64,000 bases of DNA from Paramesorhizobium sp049065735 (GCF_049065735.1 NZ_JBAKHD010000005.1:124001-188000), one strand, 5' to 3'; positions 36,125-47,261 are shown, counted from the stretch's first letter. The notes: generated from the letters alone by a model not told the origin. Numbers and translations are program-made.

Positions 36125-37183
36125 TCAGGCTGCGATTTGCGCTTTGATCTGAGGGGAAGCGGTAGCCCTTCCTAATCTCATCATCGGTTTTTCGATCCAT
36201 CGATAAACGAGGATGGAGGCGATGATGGAAAGAATAATGCCGGTCCACCGCACCAGCTCAGCGTGATCGTCCAGCGCGGGTCTTAGCAGCACGTTGGCGC
36301 GCCAGACCAAACGGAATACGAACCAGTGAACCAGATAAATGCTGAACGAGATTTCACCCAGATAGACCATGGCCCGCCATGCCTTTGCAGGCAGTTTCGG
36401 GAGCCGCTCGAACTTGAAGTTGATAAGCGCCAGACACAGCGTTGTGCTTGCAAGCGTATCTAAAGCCAGCCGCTCGATCTGACTGAGGGACCAATTTGTA
36501 GCCAGGACATAGGCAGATACGAGGAAGACAGCCATGGGAAACAGGCTTCCGGCGCGCCGCAGCGGTTCCCTGACGAGGAACAGCAGCATGCCGGCGGCAA
36601 ACAGAAGTTGATAAGGGCTGGTCAGATGCAGGAGGAAGTGCGCTTTTTCTCCCTTAAGCAGTCCGTACAACCCGAAGGCCAGCAATGCTGCGACGATAAG
36701 TTCCAAACGGCGGGAAAACGCAAAGATAGCGACCGCCAGCAGATAAAAGACAATTTCGTGCTCAAGCGTCCACCCCACCTGATAAAAAGGTGCGTTTGGC
36801 GCAGGCATCGGGAGGATGAACAGAGAGGCGGCAATAAATTGCCATGAGGGGTCGGGCCGGTGAAACATTATCCCGCCCCAGATTTGCAGTACGAGCGCCG
36901 CCAGCGTTGCGATGATATAAAGCGGATAAATGCGCAAAATCCTGCGAGTCATGAAGACGCCGGGGCTGAAGCTTGGCGACGACAATGATTTGGCAATGAT
37001 GAAGCCGCTGATGAGGAAGAACAGCCACACGCCGCCATATCCATATCTGGAGAAGAAAGGCAGCGGGAATTTCTGGTCGTTCGGTATCCAGTCGATCATC
37101 AGGTTGGAATGCCAAATCATAACAGAGATGGCTGCGAGAGCTCGCGCTACCTGTAGTCCTTCAATCTTATCCGTGGTTGCCAC
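36125..37183 (-). CDS. Acyltransferase 3 family membrane protein
   Basis: 352 residues, about ten membrane spans. The N-terminal GLQVARALAAISVMIWH segment with its conserved His and the later YGGVWLFFLISGF are the acyltransferase 3 (OafA-like) signature; the last span ends IEKPMMRLG. Such proteins O-acylate surface sugars or peptidoglycan. G+C is visibly lower here than in neighbours, hinting at transfer. No glycosyl-transferase context. Confidence 0.85.
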   Translation of the reverse strand: MATTDKIEGLQVARALAAISVMIWHSNLMIDWIPNDQKFPLPFFSRYGYGGVWLFFLISGFIIAKSLSSPSFSPGVFMTRRILRIYPLYIIATLAALVLQIWGGIMFHRPDPSWQFIAASLFILPMPAPNAPFYQVGWTLEHEIVFYLLAVAIFAFSRRLELIVAALLAFGLYGLLKGEKAHFLLHLTSPYQLLFAAGMLLFLVREPLRRAGSLFPMAVFLVSAYVLATNWSLSQIERLALDTLASTTLCLALINFKFERLPKLPAKAWRAMVYLGEISFSIYLVHWFVFRLVWRANVLLRPALDDHAELVRWTGIILSIIASILVYRWIEKPMMRLGRATASPQIKAQIAA

Positions 37184-37260
37184 TGCGTTTCCCCTCTTAT
37201 CGCCCGTTCCGCGCTACACTTGCACAGGCTCAATCGACCTCACAAGAGAGGAATTATCCT

Positions 37261-37292
37261 GGGAAATGTCCGGCAGGACAGGCGAGGCGCTG
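37261..37292. repeat. Remnant of a family B repeat arm
   Basis: gggaaatgtccggcaggaca followed by ggcgaggcgctgtcc matches the right arm of family B with a few changes. The opposite arm is missing, so this is a decayed single arm between the acyltransferase and hemF genes. Confidence 0.5.
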
Positions 37293-37324
37293 TCCTACCA
37301 GGATTTTCACTGAAAGCCAGCTGG

Positions 37325-38236
37325 TTACGGCCACTTCACCGCTGGCGGCATCGATGAGAGAATCGCATCGACATTGCCGCCGGTCTTCAGACCGAAGATC
37401 GTGCCGCGGTCATAGAGCAGGTTGAACTCGACATAGCGGCCGCGGCGGACGAGCTGTTCGTGCCGGTCTTCCGCCGTCCAGTCGAGGTTGAAGTTCTGCC
37501 GCACGATATGCGGATACATCACCAGGAAGCCGCGCCCGACATCGCGGGTGAAGGCGAAATCGGCGTCCCAGCCGCCGGCTTCCTCGGGCGAATGCAGCCA
37601 GTCGAAGAAAATGCCGCCGATGCCGCGCGGCTCGTTGCGGTGGGCCAGGAAGAAATATTCGTCGCACCATTGCTTCAGCTTGTCGTAATCGGCGACATGG
37701 GCGTGGCGGTCGCAGACGAGCTTGAATGCCTTGTGGAAGGCGATGCTATCAGGGTCTTCCTGCGTCCGGCGCCGGTCGAGCACGGGGGTCAGATCCGCGC
37801 CGCCGCCGAACCATTGGCGCGTGGTGACGACCATGCGCGTGTTCATATGCACGGCGGGGACGTTGGGGTTCTGCGGATGGGCGATGAGCGAAATGCCTGA
37901 CGCCCAGAAGCGCGGGTCTTCGTCCGCGCCGGGAATTTGCGAACGGAATTCGGGGCTGAATTCGCCGAACACGGTCGAGACATGGACGCCGACCTTCTCG
38001 AAGACTCGGCCATACATCATCGACATCACGCCGCCGCCCTTGCCCTCGTCGCGCTGCCAGGGCGTGCGCACAAAACGGCCGGGCTCGCGGTCGGAAAGCG
38101 GGCCTTCGAGCTCGTCCTCGATCTGCTCGAAGGTCGCGCATATCTTGTCGCGCAGTTCCTCGAACCACGCCTTGGCGATGGCTTTCTTCTCTTCGAGGTT
38201 GGGGGGAAGGATGGCGGGAATATCGGGACGCTGCAT
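37325..38236 (-). CDS. hemF: Oxygen-dependent coproporphyrinogen III oxidase
   Basis: Haem biosynthesis: converts coproporphyrinogen III to protoporphyrinogen IX with oxygen. 303 residues. Substrate-binding motifs: MSMMYGRVFEKVGVHVS, WFGGGADLTP (near 141-150) and GIGGIFFDW (near 203), and the closing ILSSMPPAVKW. The start ATG 38236 is the only plausible one. Not in an operon with petABC but in the same neighbourhood. Confidence 0.95.
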   Translation of the reverse strand: MQRPDIPAILPPNLEEKKAIAKAWFEELRDKICATFEQIEDELEGPLSDREPGRFVRTPWQRDEGKGGGVMSMMYGRVFEKVGVHVSTVFGEFSPEFRSQIPGADEDPRFWASGISLIAHPQNPNVPAVHMNTRMVVTTRQWFGGGADLTPVLDRRRTQEDPDSIAFHKAFKLVCDRHAHVADYDKLKQWCDEYFFLAHRNEPRGIGGIFFDWLHSPEEAGGWDADFAFTRDVGRGFLVMYPHIVRQNFNLDWTAEDRHEQLVRRGRYVEFNLLYDRGTIFGLKTGGNVDAILSSMPPAVKWP

Positions 38237-38395
38237 TGGAAATTATATCCTTTTTTATGACTTTCTAACAAAATAATCGATATGCGGCAAAGGGATAAAG
38301 GCCGGCAGGGTTAACCGCGCCTGCGCATAAATGACTCGTATTTCGGGTTTTTCCACGCTAGGCTCAATCTAGGAAGGGTTAGTCAAGGGTTCGCC

Positions 38396-38656
38396 ATGGT
38401 TGCCAATCTGCCCCGCCCGCCGCTCAACGGCCTGCGCAAGCGCCTGCGGGAAAGCCGCGCCCAGAAGGAGCGCCTGCCGCGCGACGGCTTCATCCGCGAG
38501 ACATTCACCCTGCCGCGCCACGATGCCCGCGAAAAAGCGCGCGAATGGTTCACCCAGTTCCCCAAAGCCGCCTATTGGACCGAGATCGAAAGCTGGTGCG
38601 AACGCCCGGACGACGTGATCGAGTTTACCATGCGGCGGCTGCCGACGGCGGATTAG
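38396..38656 (+). CDS. Small conserved hypothetical protein
   Basis: 86 residues, basic N-terminus (LRKRLRESRAQKERLP) and a C-terminal half with WFTQFPKAAYWTEIESW. No known domain. It diverges from hemF across about 160 bp and is followed by non-coding repeats. Coding is supported by composition and by a clean start (ATG 38396); function unknown. Confidence 0.6.
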   Translation: MVANLPRPPLNGLRKRLRESRAQKERLPRDGFIRETFTLPRHDAREKAREWFTQFPKAAYWTEIESWCERPDDVIEFTMRRLPTAD

Positions 38657-38990
38657 AGCCGTTCATGTTTGATGGAAGCACTTGGATGCTATTTGGCACC
38701 GTTGCTGTAGCGGAGCGGTCGAGGCATGGATTCCTGTGACAAGCACAGGAATGACGGGGTGGGGATATTTCTGCGCTATTGAGGGCCGCTCTTGCCAAGC
38801 GGAGAGGTCGGAGTATGGCCGCCAACAGCCAAGCATCCGTCATTCCTGTGCTTGTCACAGGAATCCATGCCTCAACAGCTGTGCTGCCCCAACGGCGAAG
38901 AATACGCGATCGTTTCCATCAAAAATTAAAATGCTCTCATATTTCTTTTGAGGACGTAAGGCGCGGCGCGCAATCGGATCGCGACTTGCC
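38657..38990. other. Spacer of about 330 bp with an inverted-repeat pair
   Basis: No gene seen. Most of it is the inverted pair listed separately and an 81-bp centre. The last part (38874-38990) is AT-rich and ends at the trmL stop. Confidence 0.5.
38721..38873. repeat. Perfect 36-bp inverted repeat pair (gaggcatggattcctgtgac type)
   Basis: Arms at 38721-38756 and 38838-38873 are exact inverted copies, each itself containing a small dyad (cctgtg-acaag-cacagg). They frame an 81-bp centre. The wording resembles short repeats widely scattered in Hyphomicrobiales. Could be a mobile miniature element. Confidence 0.8.
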
Positions 38991-39542
38991 TTAGAGCGCT
39001 TCCTTTCCGACTGGAGCGCCGAAGTCCACTTCTTCGTGAAGATTGCCGGGCGTGATATCCGCCAGGAGTCCTTCAAGCCTCTCTTCCCGCTGGTCAAGCT
39101 GCCGCAGCGCCTCTCCCGCCGCCATCGCCGCCGTCAGCGCAAGGTTGAGGGAGCGGGCGTTTTTTACCATGGGGATCAGCAGCCGCGCGTCGGCGCTTTC
39201 ATGCACATGGTCGGGGACCCCGGAGGATTCGCGACCGAACAGCAGCACATCGCCGGGCTTGAAGGCGAAGCGCGTGTAGGGTTCGGCGGCCTTGGTGGAG
39301 AACAACACCAGACGGCGGTTTTCGCGCTTGCGCCAATCCTCGAAATGCGCCCAGTCGAGATGGCGGGTGAGGGCAGCCTGCTCCAGATAATCCATCCCGG
39401 CGCGTTTCAATGCCCGGTCGGAAATGTCAAAGCCGGCGGGCTCGATCACGTCTACGGCTATGCCAAGGCAGGCCGCCATGCGCAGGATGGTGCCTGTGTT
39501 GCCAGGGATGTCGGGCTGGTAAAGGGCGATGTGGAGGGGCAT
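38991..39542 (-). CDS. trmL: tRNA (cytidine/uridine-34-2'-O)-methyltransferase
   Basis: Methylates the wobble base of leucine tRNAs with SAM. 183 residues, slightly longer than E. coli TrmL. SPOUT knot motifs: MPLHIALYQPDIPGNTG at the N-terminus, LLFGRESSGVP near 100-110, and RSLNLALTAAMA near 130 that closes the SAM pocket. Start ATG 39542. Confidence 0.93.
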   Translation of the reverse strand: MPLHIALYQPDIPGNTGTILRMAACLGIAVDVIEPAGFDISDRALKRAGMDYLEQAALTRHLDWAHFEDWRKRENRRLVLFSTKAAEPYTRFAFKPGDVLLFGRESSGVPDHVHESADARLLIPMVKNARSLNLALTAAMAAGEALRQLDQREERLEGLLADITPGNLHEEVDFGAPVGKEAL

Positions 39543-39603
39543 GGCGGTGTTGTGGGACGTTAATTGAAGATGGGGCCAAACAGCGTTGGCGACAGGTTCG
39601 CGG

Positions 39604-39786
39604 CCACCTTCCCCCTTGCGGGGAAGGTGGCCGCGTTAGCGGACGGATGGGGGTGGTGACGTTTGCGCTTGCTTCGAAGACCGTAGCGCAAACGTCACCA
39701 CCCCCACCCGACCCTTCGGGCCACTTGCCGGGGCGAGCCACGGGTCTCGCCCGTCCTTCGGACCCCCGCAAGGGGGAGGGAGGGCG
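39604..39786. repeat. Family A palindromic repeat, copy A6 (right cassette)
   Basis: Left arm ccaccttcccccttgcgggg, core with the hairpin gtgacgtttgcgct / agcgcaaacgtcac, then gggccacttgccggggcgag (right cassette) and the right arm gcaagggggaggg. It lies between trmL and the first ABC exporter. The following 39787-40013 shows no gene and probably holds that exporter's promoter. Confidence 0.85.
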
Positions 39787-40013
39787 CTAACCCGTCTGCG
39801 CTCGATCATCTGCACTGAAGTCTCTGCCCGCAGCTTTTCGGTCGAACACGGGCCTGGACGAGTTCATTCGCAGCCATAAGCCTGCCTCCAATCAGTGAAC
39901 GACACTGTGATGCATCCGTCACAAAAGAGCAATGCGCGGGCCAATTCGGGCACAAACACTCGCCAAGTTCAACGGAATTGGCTATGCCGAGGCCCGATAT
40001 TTGAGGTTTCGTC

Positions 40014-41873
<1,860 letters not shown>

Positions 41874-41916
41874 GCGGCAAATTTTGTTTTGCTGGCGCCG
41901 TACGGCGCTCTCCTCC

Positions 41917-42174
41917 GTCCTCCTGAGCTTGTCGAAGAGCTGGCCGGGTTCGCACCCTCCTTCCCCCTTGCGGGGAAGGTGGCCGCGTTAGCGGACGGAT
42001 GGGGGTGGTGACGTTTGCGCTTGCTTCGAAGAATGTAGCGTACGCGTCACCACCCCCACCCGACCCTTCGGGCCACTTGCCGGGGCGAGCCACGGGTCTC
42101 GCCCGTCCTTCGGACCCCCGCAAGGGGGAGGGAAGGCGCGCGTCCGGCCAGCCCTTCGCCAAGCTCAGGAGGAC
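41917..42174. repeat. 31-bp inverted repeat flanking repeat A7
   Basis: Arms at 41917-41947 (gtcctcctgagcttgtcgaa...) and 42144-42174 (inverse) match at 29 of 31 positions. The family A copy A7 lies exactly between them, so one repeat type appears to have inserted into the loop of another. Confidence 0.75.
41953..42138. repeat. Family A palindromic repeat, copy A7 (right cassette)
   Basis: Nearly identical to A6, including the right cassette and the gtgacgtttgcgct centre, but with one arm of the centre changed (tacgcgtcac for gcaaacgtcac). Lies between the two ABC exporter genes. Confidence 0.85.
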
Positions 42175-42218
42175 AGCGGGGGACATAGAGGCACCTGCGT
42201 TTCTGACACGACAACCAT

Positions 42219-42254
42219 ACTCCCCTATTCCCTTACTCCCTTATTCCCTTAAAT
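42219..42254. repeat. Short tandem actccctattccc repeat
   Basis: Variants of actccc / tattccc / tactccc / tattccc, the inverse wording of the cluster at 19651-19702. It lies just before the second ABC exporter start, in its 5' leader. Confidence 0.5.
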
Positions 42255-42262
42255 TATTGGGT

Positions 42263-44110
42263 ATGAACGCCATTTACCGCCTTTTCGAGCGCTGGGTCGA
42301 TCCTTTCCGCAAGACGGACGATCTCCGTCCGCCCGGCACGATCATCCGGTTCCTGTGGCATTATGGCCGGCAGGCGAAAGGGCCGCTGGCGCTGGCGCTT
42401 GTCGTCGGCGGGCTGATGCCGCTGGTGGAGGCGGGGCTGTTCTATTTCATGGGGCGGCTGGTCGATCTTCTGAACGAGACGCCCGACCGGAGCTGGGATG
42501 CGCTCGTCGCCAAGGCCGGTCCGGAACTCATTTTCATGGCGGTGACGGTCCTCTTCATCCGCCTCGCCGTCACCATGCTGAACACGCTTCTCGACTGGCA
42601 GACGCTGACGTCAGGTTTTTACAATCTGATCCGCTGGCAGGCCAATGCGCATGTGCTGCGCCAGTCCTATGCCTTCTTCCAGAACGATTTCGCGGGGCGC
42701 ATCGCCACCAAGGTGTGGCAGGCGGGGCAGGCGGCGGGCGATTTCATTCTCGATTTCATCCAGACCGTCTGGTTCATGCTGATCTACAGCGTCACGACGC
42801 TGGTGTTGATCGGTCGCCTCGACTGGCGGCTGGCGGCCATCGTCATGCTGTGGATCGCGGCGTTCGGGCTCATCGCGCGCCATTATCTGCCGGTGATCCG
42901 TCGGCATTCCGAGGCGGCGTCCGAAGCAGGCTCCATGATCAATGGCCGCATTGTCGACAGCTATTCCAACATCCAGACGATCAAGCTCAATACGCCCGAT
43001 GCGGACGAAGCCTATTTGCGCGAAGGGTTCGATCGCTATCTCGGCATCCTCTTGCCGTTCTACCGTTCCCTGACGGGCGTGCGCGTGGCGCTGACGGCGC
43101 TTTCGGGCCTTATGATCGTGGCCGTGGCGGCGTTCTCCATCGATCTGTGGACGCAAAACCTTATGACGGTCGGGGAGCTTTCCTTCACGCTCGGGCTGGT
43201 GCTGCGGCTCAACATGCTGCTGCAGCAATTGATGAACCGCCTCAACGGCATGCTGCGGGAGCTGGGCGTGATCGAGAACTCCATGCGCCTCGTCGCCGCG
43301 CCGCTGGGGCTGGAGGACCGGCCGGGCGCAAAGCCGCTGAAGGTGAAAAAGGGCGCGATCAAGGTGGAGCACGTCACCTTCCATTATGGCAAGGAGGGCG
43401 GGGTGCTCGACGATATCAGCCTCTCCATCAAGGGGGGCGAGCGCGTCGGCCTTGTGGGACATTCGGGGGCGGGCAAGACGACGCTGATCAATCTGATCCT
43501 GCGGCTGTTTGATGTGGAAAAGGGCCGCATCCTCATCGACGGGCAGGACATACGCGACGTCACCCAGGTCTCGCTGCGGCAGGCCTTCGCGGTGGTGAGC
43601 CAGGAGACCGCGCTGCTGCACCGCTCGCTCAGGGACAATATCCTGATTGCGCGCAGCGATGCGACGGAAGAGGAACTGCTCGCCGCCGCGCGCCAAGCGG
43701 AAGCGGAGGAATTCATCGCGTCGCTGGAGGATTTCAAGGGGCGCAAGGCGCTGGAAGCCTTTGTCGGCGAGCGCGGGGTGAAGCTCTCCGGTGGACAGCG
43801 TCAGCGCATCGCCATCGCCCGCGCGATCCTCAAGAACGCGCCGATCCTCATCCTCGACGAGGCGACCTCGGCGCTCGATTCAGAGGTGGAGGCGTCGATC
43901 CAGGAGAATTTGCGCCGCCTGATGGAAGGCAAGACCGTCATCGCCATCGCCCACCGCCTCTCCACCATCGCCCAGCTCGACCGGCTGATCGTGATGGACC
44001 ATGGGCGGATCGTGGAGGAGGGCATGCATGAAGAGTTGCTGGCACGGGGAGGGATTTATGCGGGGCTGTGGGCACGGCAATCGGGCGGGTTTATTGGGAG
44101 GGGTGGGTAG
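42263..44110 (+). CDS. ABC exporter half-transporter, second of pair
   Basis: 615 residues from ATG 42263 (MNAIYRLFERW); a longer in-frame reading would run through the repeat. Same order as its neighbour: membrane domain (about 25-330), then ATPase with Walker A GHSGAGKT, signature LSGGQRQR, Walker B ILILDE and SALD. The two share large stretches of their ATPase domains and were probably made by duplication. Substrate unknown; the next genes are petABC. Confidence 0.88.
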   Translation: MNAIYRLFERWVDPFRKTDDLRPPGTIIRFLWHYGRQAKGPLALALVVGGLMPLVEAGLFYFMGRLVDLLNETPDRSWDALVAKAGPELIFMAVTVLFIRLAVTMLNTLLDWQTLTSGFYNLIRWQANAHVLRQSYAFFQNDFAGRIATKVWQAGQAAGDFILDFIQTVWFMLIYSVTTLVLIGRLDWRLAAIVMLWIAAFGLIARHYLPVIRRHSEAASEAGSMINGRIVDSYSNIQTIKLNTPDADEAYLREGFDRYLGILLPFYRSLTGVRVALTALSGLMIVAVAAFSIDLWTQNLMTVGELSFTLGLVLRLNMLLQQLMNRLNGMLRELGVIENSMRLVAAPLGLEDRPGAKPLKVKKGAIKVEHVTFHYGKEGGVLDDISLSIKGGERVGLVGHSGAGKTTLINLILRLFDVEKGRILIDGQDIRDVTQVSLRQAFAVVSQETALLHRSLRDNILIARSDATEEELLAAARQAEAEEFIASLEDFKGRKALEAFVGERGVKLSGGQRQRIAIARAILKNAPILILDEATSALDSEVEASIQENLRRLMEGKTVIAIAHRLSTIAQLDRLIVMDHGRIVEEGMHEELLARGGIYAGLWARQSGGFIGRGG

Positions 44111-44114
44111 GCCG

Positions 44115-44174
44115 CGCGCCTTCTTCCCCCTGGCGGGAAGATCCGCGTTAGCGGGACGGCTGGGATGGTGACGT
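44115..44174. repeat. Degenerate family A fragment, A8
   Basis: ccttcttccccctggcggg followed by gatccgcgttagcgggacgg matches the left arm and core of family A with several changes; the right half is missing. Confidence 0.6.
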
Positions 44175-44480
44175 GGTGGTGAATCGTGTGTCGGAACCGG
44201 CCTCATTTCTTCATATGGGATTGAATAATATCGATATTGTTTGAGCCAGCGCAGTTATCGATCCCGTATTATATGGCAGCGCCGCCGGCCTTGCTGTCCG
44301 AGTCGCGCGTTTTCCTTAAGAATAGCCTGCGACATCGTGCCGTCCCACCGTTCCGCCGTCTGGACAAGCTTCCGTATCACGCCTAGAAAACCTCGCAACA
44401 TGCCGGGGGAATCCGTCGGCCCATTCGCCATGGGCCGTTCTCATGAGGGGGTGCGGAACCCCGCGGGAGTGAAGGAAAGG
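44175..44480. other. Spacer upstream of petA, no gene seen
   Basis: About 305 bp. It holds the perfect 12-bp palindrome AATATCGATATT at 44227-44238, followed by GC-rich sequence and, near 44449, a small gggg/cccc hairpin before the petA start. The reading frame is open upstream of petA but has no ribosome-binding site or family match, so I treat it as untranslated leader and promoter. Confidence 0.5.
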
Positions 44481-45053
44481 ATGGGTCTCGTGAGCGCACA
44501 CGATACGGCGGAGCCGACACGGCGTGATTTTCTCTATATAGCGACCGGAATGGCGGGGGCTGTCGGGGCGGCCGGCCTGGCCTGGCCCTTCATCGACCAG
44601 ATGCAACCGGATGCCTCCACGCTGGCGGCGGCCTCGATCGAGGTGGATATCTCCTCGGTCACCGAGGGCATGTCGCTGACGGTCAAGTGGCGCGGCAAGC
44701 CGATCGTCATCCGCAACCGCACGCCGAAGGAAGTCGAGGATGCGGCCAATACGCCGATCTCCGCCCTGAAGGATCCGATTGCGCGCAACGCCAACCTGCC
44801 TTCCGACGCGCAGGCGACCGACCTTGACCGCTCCGCCGGCAAGGGCAAGGAAAACTGGCTCATCATGATCAATGTGTGCACCCATCTCGGCTGCATTCCG
44901 CTGGGCGAGCAGGGGGAATATGGCGGCTGGTTCTGCCCGTGCCATGGCTCGACCTACGATACGTCCGGGCGCATCCGCTCAGGTCCGGCGCCGGAGAATA
45001 TGCACATTCCGCCGTATGCGTTTATTTCAGATACGCACATTAAAATCGGCTAA
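44481..45053 (+). CDS. petA: Ubiquinol-cytochrome c reductase Rieske iron-sulfur subunit
   Basis: Electron-transfer subunit of cytochrome bc1. 190 residues from ATG 44481; a GTG at 44490 (giving MSAHDTAEP, the shape of rhizobial homologues) is a strong alternative. A twin-arginine-type RRDFLYIA segment precedes the membrane anchor (about 22-40). The 2Fe-2S ligands are Cys133, His135, Cys152 and His155 (CTHLGC and CPCHGS), with Cys138 and Cys154 for the disulfide. First gene of petABC. Confidence 0.95.
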   Translation: MGLVSAHDTAEPTRRDFLYIATGMAGAVGAAGLAWPFIDQMQPDASTLAAASIEVDISSVTEGMSLTVKWRGKPIVIRNRTPKEVEDAANTPISALKDPIARNANLPSDAQATDLDRSAGKGKENWLIMINVCTHLGCIPLGEQGEYGGWFCPCHGSTYDTSGRIRSGPAPENMHIPPYAFISDTHIKIG

Positions 45054-45077
45054 TGTAGGGCTTTGGGGAGACACAAT

Positions 45078-46361
45078 ATGAGTGGCGGACATTCCACCTA
45101 TACGCCGAGCACCGGCATCGAAAAATGGATAGACGCAAGGCTGCCGCTGCCGCGCCTCGTCTATGATTCCTTCATTGCCTATCCGGTTCCGCGCAATCTG
45201 AATTATGCCTATACGTTTGGCGGAATTCTGGCGATCATGCTGGTTTCGCAGATTTTGACCGGCGTGGTGCTGGCCATGCACTATGCAGCCAACTCCGGTA
45301 TCGCGTTCAACTCGGTCGAAAAGATCATGCGCGATGTCAATTATGGCTGGCTGCTGCGCTACATGCACGCCAATGGCGCGTCGATGTTCTTCATCGCGGT
45401 TTATGTCCACATCATGCGCGGCCTTTACTACGGCTCCTACAAGGCGCCGCGCGAGCTGCTGTGGATTTTGGGCGTGATCATCTATCTCCTGATGATGGCG
45501 ACGGCGTTCATGGGCTATGTGCTGCCCTGGGGCCAGATGTCCTTCTGGGGCGCGACCGTGATCACCGGCTTCTTCACCGCCTTCCCCGTTATCGGCGACC
45601 CGATCCAGCAATTGCTGCTGGGCGGCTTTGCGGTGGACAATCCGACGCTCAACCGCTTCTTCTCGCTGCACTATCTGCTGCCGTTCATGATTGCGGGCGT
45701 CGTCATCCTGCACGTCTGGGCGCTGCATGTGACCGGCCAGACGAACCCGACCGGCATCGAGGTGAAGACGAAGACGGACACAGTGCCGTTCACGCCCTAT
45801 GCGACCGTCAAGGACGGCTTCGCCATGGTGCTGTTCTTCATTCTCTTCGCCTATTTCATCTTCTACCTGCCGAACTATCTCGGCCATCCTGACAATTACA
45901 TTCCGGCCAATTCCATGAAGACGCCGGCGCACATCGTTCCGGAATGGTACTTCCTGCCGTTCTACGCGATGCTGCGCGCCATCACCTTCAATATCGGGCC
46001 GATCGACTCCAAGCTTGGCGGCGTGCTCACCATGTTCGGCTCGATCGCCATCCTGTTCCTGGTGCCGTGGCTCGATACGTCCAAGGTGCGCTCTGCGGTC
46101 TACCGCCCGTGGTACAGGCTGTTCTTCTGGCTGTTCGTAGCCAATGCCATCCTGCTCGGCTGGCTCGGCTCGCGCCCGGCGGAGGGTGTCTATGTCGCCA
46201 TGGCGCAGGTCGCCACGCTCTATTACTTCGCGTTCTTCCTGATCATCATGCCGGTTCTCGGCCTGATCGAGATGCCGAAGCGGCTGCCGAACTCGATCAC
46301 CGAAGCGGTGCTGGAGAAGAACAAGGGCGCCGGGGCTGTATCATCACCGGTCCAGGCTTGA
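45078..46361 (+). CDS. petB: Cytochrome b of the bc1 complex
   Basis: 427 residues from ATG 45078, with GGGGAG 7 bases upstream. Eight or more spans; haem b ligand His residues lie in the MHYAANSG / RYMHANGA / HIMRGL region and in HYLLPFMIAGVVILHVWALHV (two pairs). PEWYFLPFYA, the quinol-site motif, is intact. It starts 24 bp after petA and is followed by petC; bacterial cytochrome b is fused to its subunit IV half here, as usual. Confidence 0.97.
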   Translation: MSGGHSTYTPSTGIEKWIDARLPLPRLVYDSFIAYPVPRNLNYAYTFGGILAIMLVSQILTGVVLAMHYAANSGIAFNSVEKIMRDVNYGWLLRYMHANGASMFFIAVYVHIMRGLYYGSYKAPRELLWILGVIIYLLMMATAFMGYVLPWGQMSFWGATVITGFFTAFPVIGDPIQQLLLGGFAVDNPTLNRFFSLHYLLPFMIAGVVILHVWALHVTGQTNPTGIEVKTKTDTVPFTPYATVKDGFAMVLFFILFAYFIFYLPNYLGHPDNYIPANSMKTPAHIVPEWYFLPFYAMLRAITFNIGPIDSKLGGVLTMFGSIAILFLVPWLDTSKVRSAVYRPWYRLFFWLFVANAILLGWLGSRPAEGVYVAMAQVATLYYFAFFLIIMPVLGLIEMPKRLPNSITEAVLEKNKGAGAVSSPVQA

Positions 46362-46387
46362 GCGACGAGAGAGATAAGGACTGTCCC

Positions 46388-47251
46388 ATGAAAACGATCC
46401 TCACCGGTCTCGCCACGCTCGGCCTGGGCTTCATGCTTGCCGTCGGCGGTGCTTTCGCAGAAGGCGAAGAGCACAATGCGGCGGAGCCGACGCATTTCCC
46501 CATTCAGAAGCCAACGCAGGAAGATTGGTCCTTCGCGGGCCCCTTCGGCACCTATGACAAGGGGCAGCTGCAGCGCGGCCTCAAGGTCTACAAGGAAGTT
46601 TGCGCCAACTGCCATTCGATGAGCCTGGTGGCGTTCCGCTCCCTGACCGAGCTTGGCTATACCGAAGACCAGGTCAAGGCCTTCGCCGCCGAGTATGAAG
46701 TCCAGGACGGACCGAACGACAGCGGCGAAATGTTCACCCGCAAGGGCATTCCGACCGACTATTTCCCGTCTCCATTCCCGAACGAACAGGCGGCGGCGGC
46801 TTCGAACAATGGCGCGGCGCCGCCGGACCTTTCGCTGATCGCCAAGGCGCGCGCGGTGGAGCGCGGCTTTCCGACCTTTATCTTCGACATCTTCACGCAA
46901 TATGCCGAAGGGGGGCCGGACTATATCCATGCGCTTCTGACCGGCTATGGCCATACGCCACCGGAGGGGATGCAGATCCCCGAGGGCACGCATTACAACC
47001 CGTATTTCATCGCCGGCAAGTCGCTGGCCATGCCGAAGCCGATCGAAGACGGGCAGGTGACCTATGACGACGGGGCGCCGCAGACGGTGGACCAATATTC
47101 GCGCGACGTCTCGGCTTTCCTGATGTGGGCCGCTGAGCCGCATCTGGAAGCGCGCAAGCAGACCGGCTTCCGCGTGATGGTGTTCCTGGTGCTCTTCGCC
47201 GGGATGGTCTATCTCGTTAAGCGCCGTGTCTGGGCGAATGTTCCGCACTAA
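46388..47251 (+). CDS. petC: Cytochrome c1 of the bc1 complex
   Basis: 287 residues. Signal peptide about 1-24 (AFAEG). Haem c is bound by CANCH (72-76); the axial Met lies in SLAMPKP. A single C-terminal span (FRVMVFLVLFAGMVYLV) anchors it. ATG 46388 has AAGGA 7 bases upstream. Completes petABC; a terminator follows. Confidence 0.96.
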   Translation: MKTILTGLATLGLGFMLAVGGAFAEGEEHNAAEPTHFPIQKPTQEDWSFAGPFGTYDKGQLQRGLKVYKEVCANCHSMSLVAFRSLTELGYTEDQVKAFAAEYEVQDGPNDSGEMFTRKGIPTDYFPSPFPNEQAAAASNNGAAPPDLSLIAKARAVERGFPTFIFDIFTQYAEGGPDYIHALLTGYGHTPPEGMQIPEGTHYNPYFIAGKSLAMPKPIEDGQVTYDDGAPQTVDQYSRDVSAFLMWAAEPHLEARKQTGFRVMVFLVLFAGMVYLVKRRVWANVPH

Positions 47252-47261
47252 CAGTCGGGTC

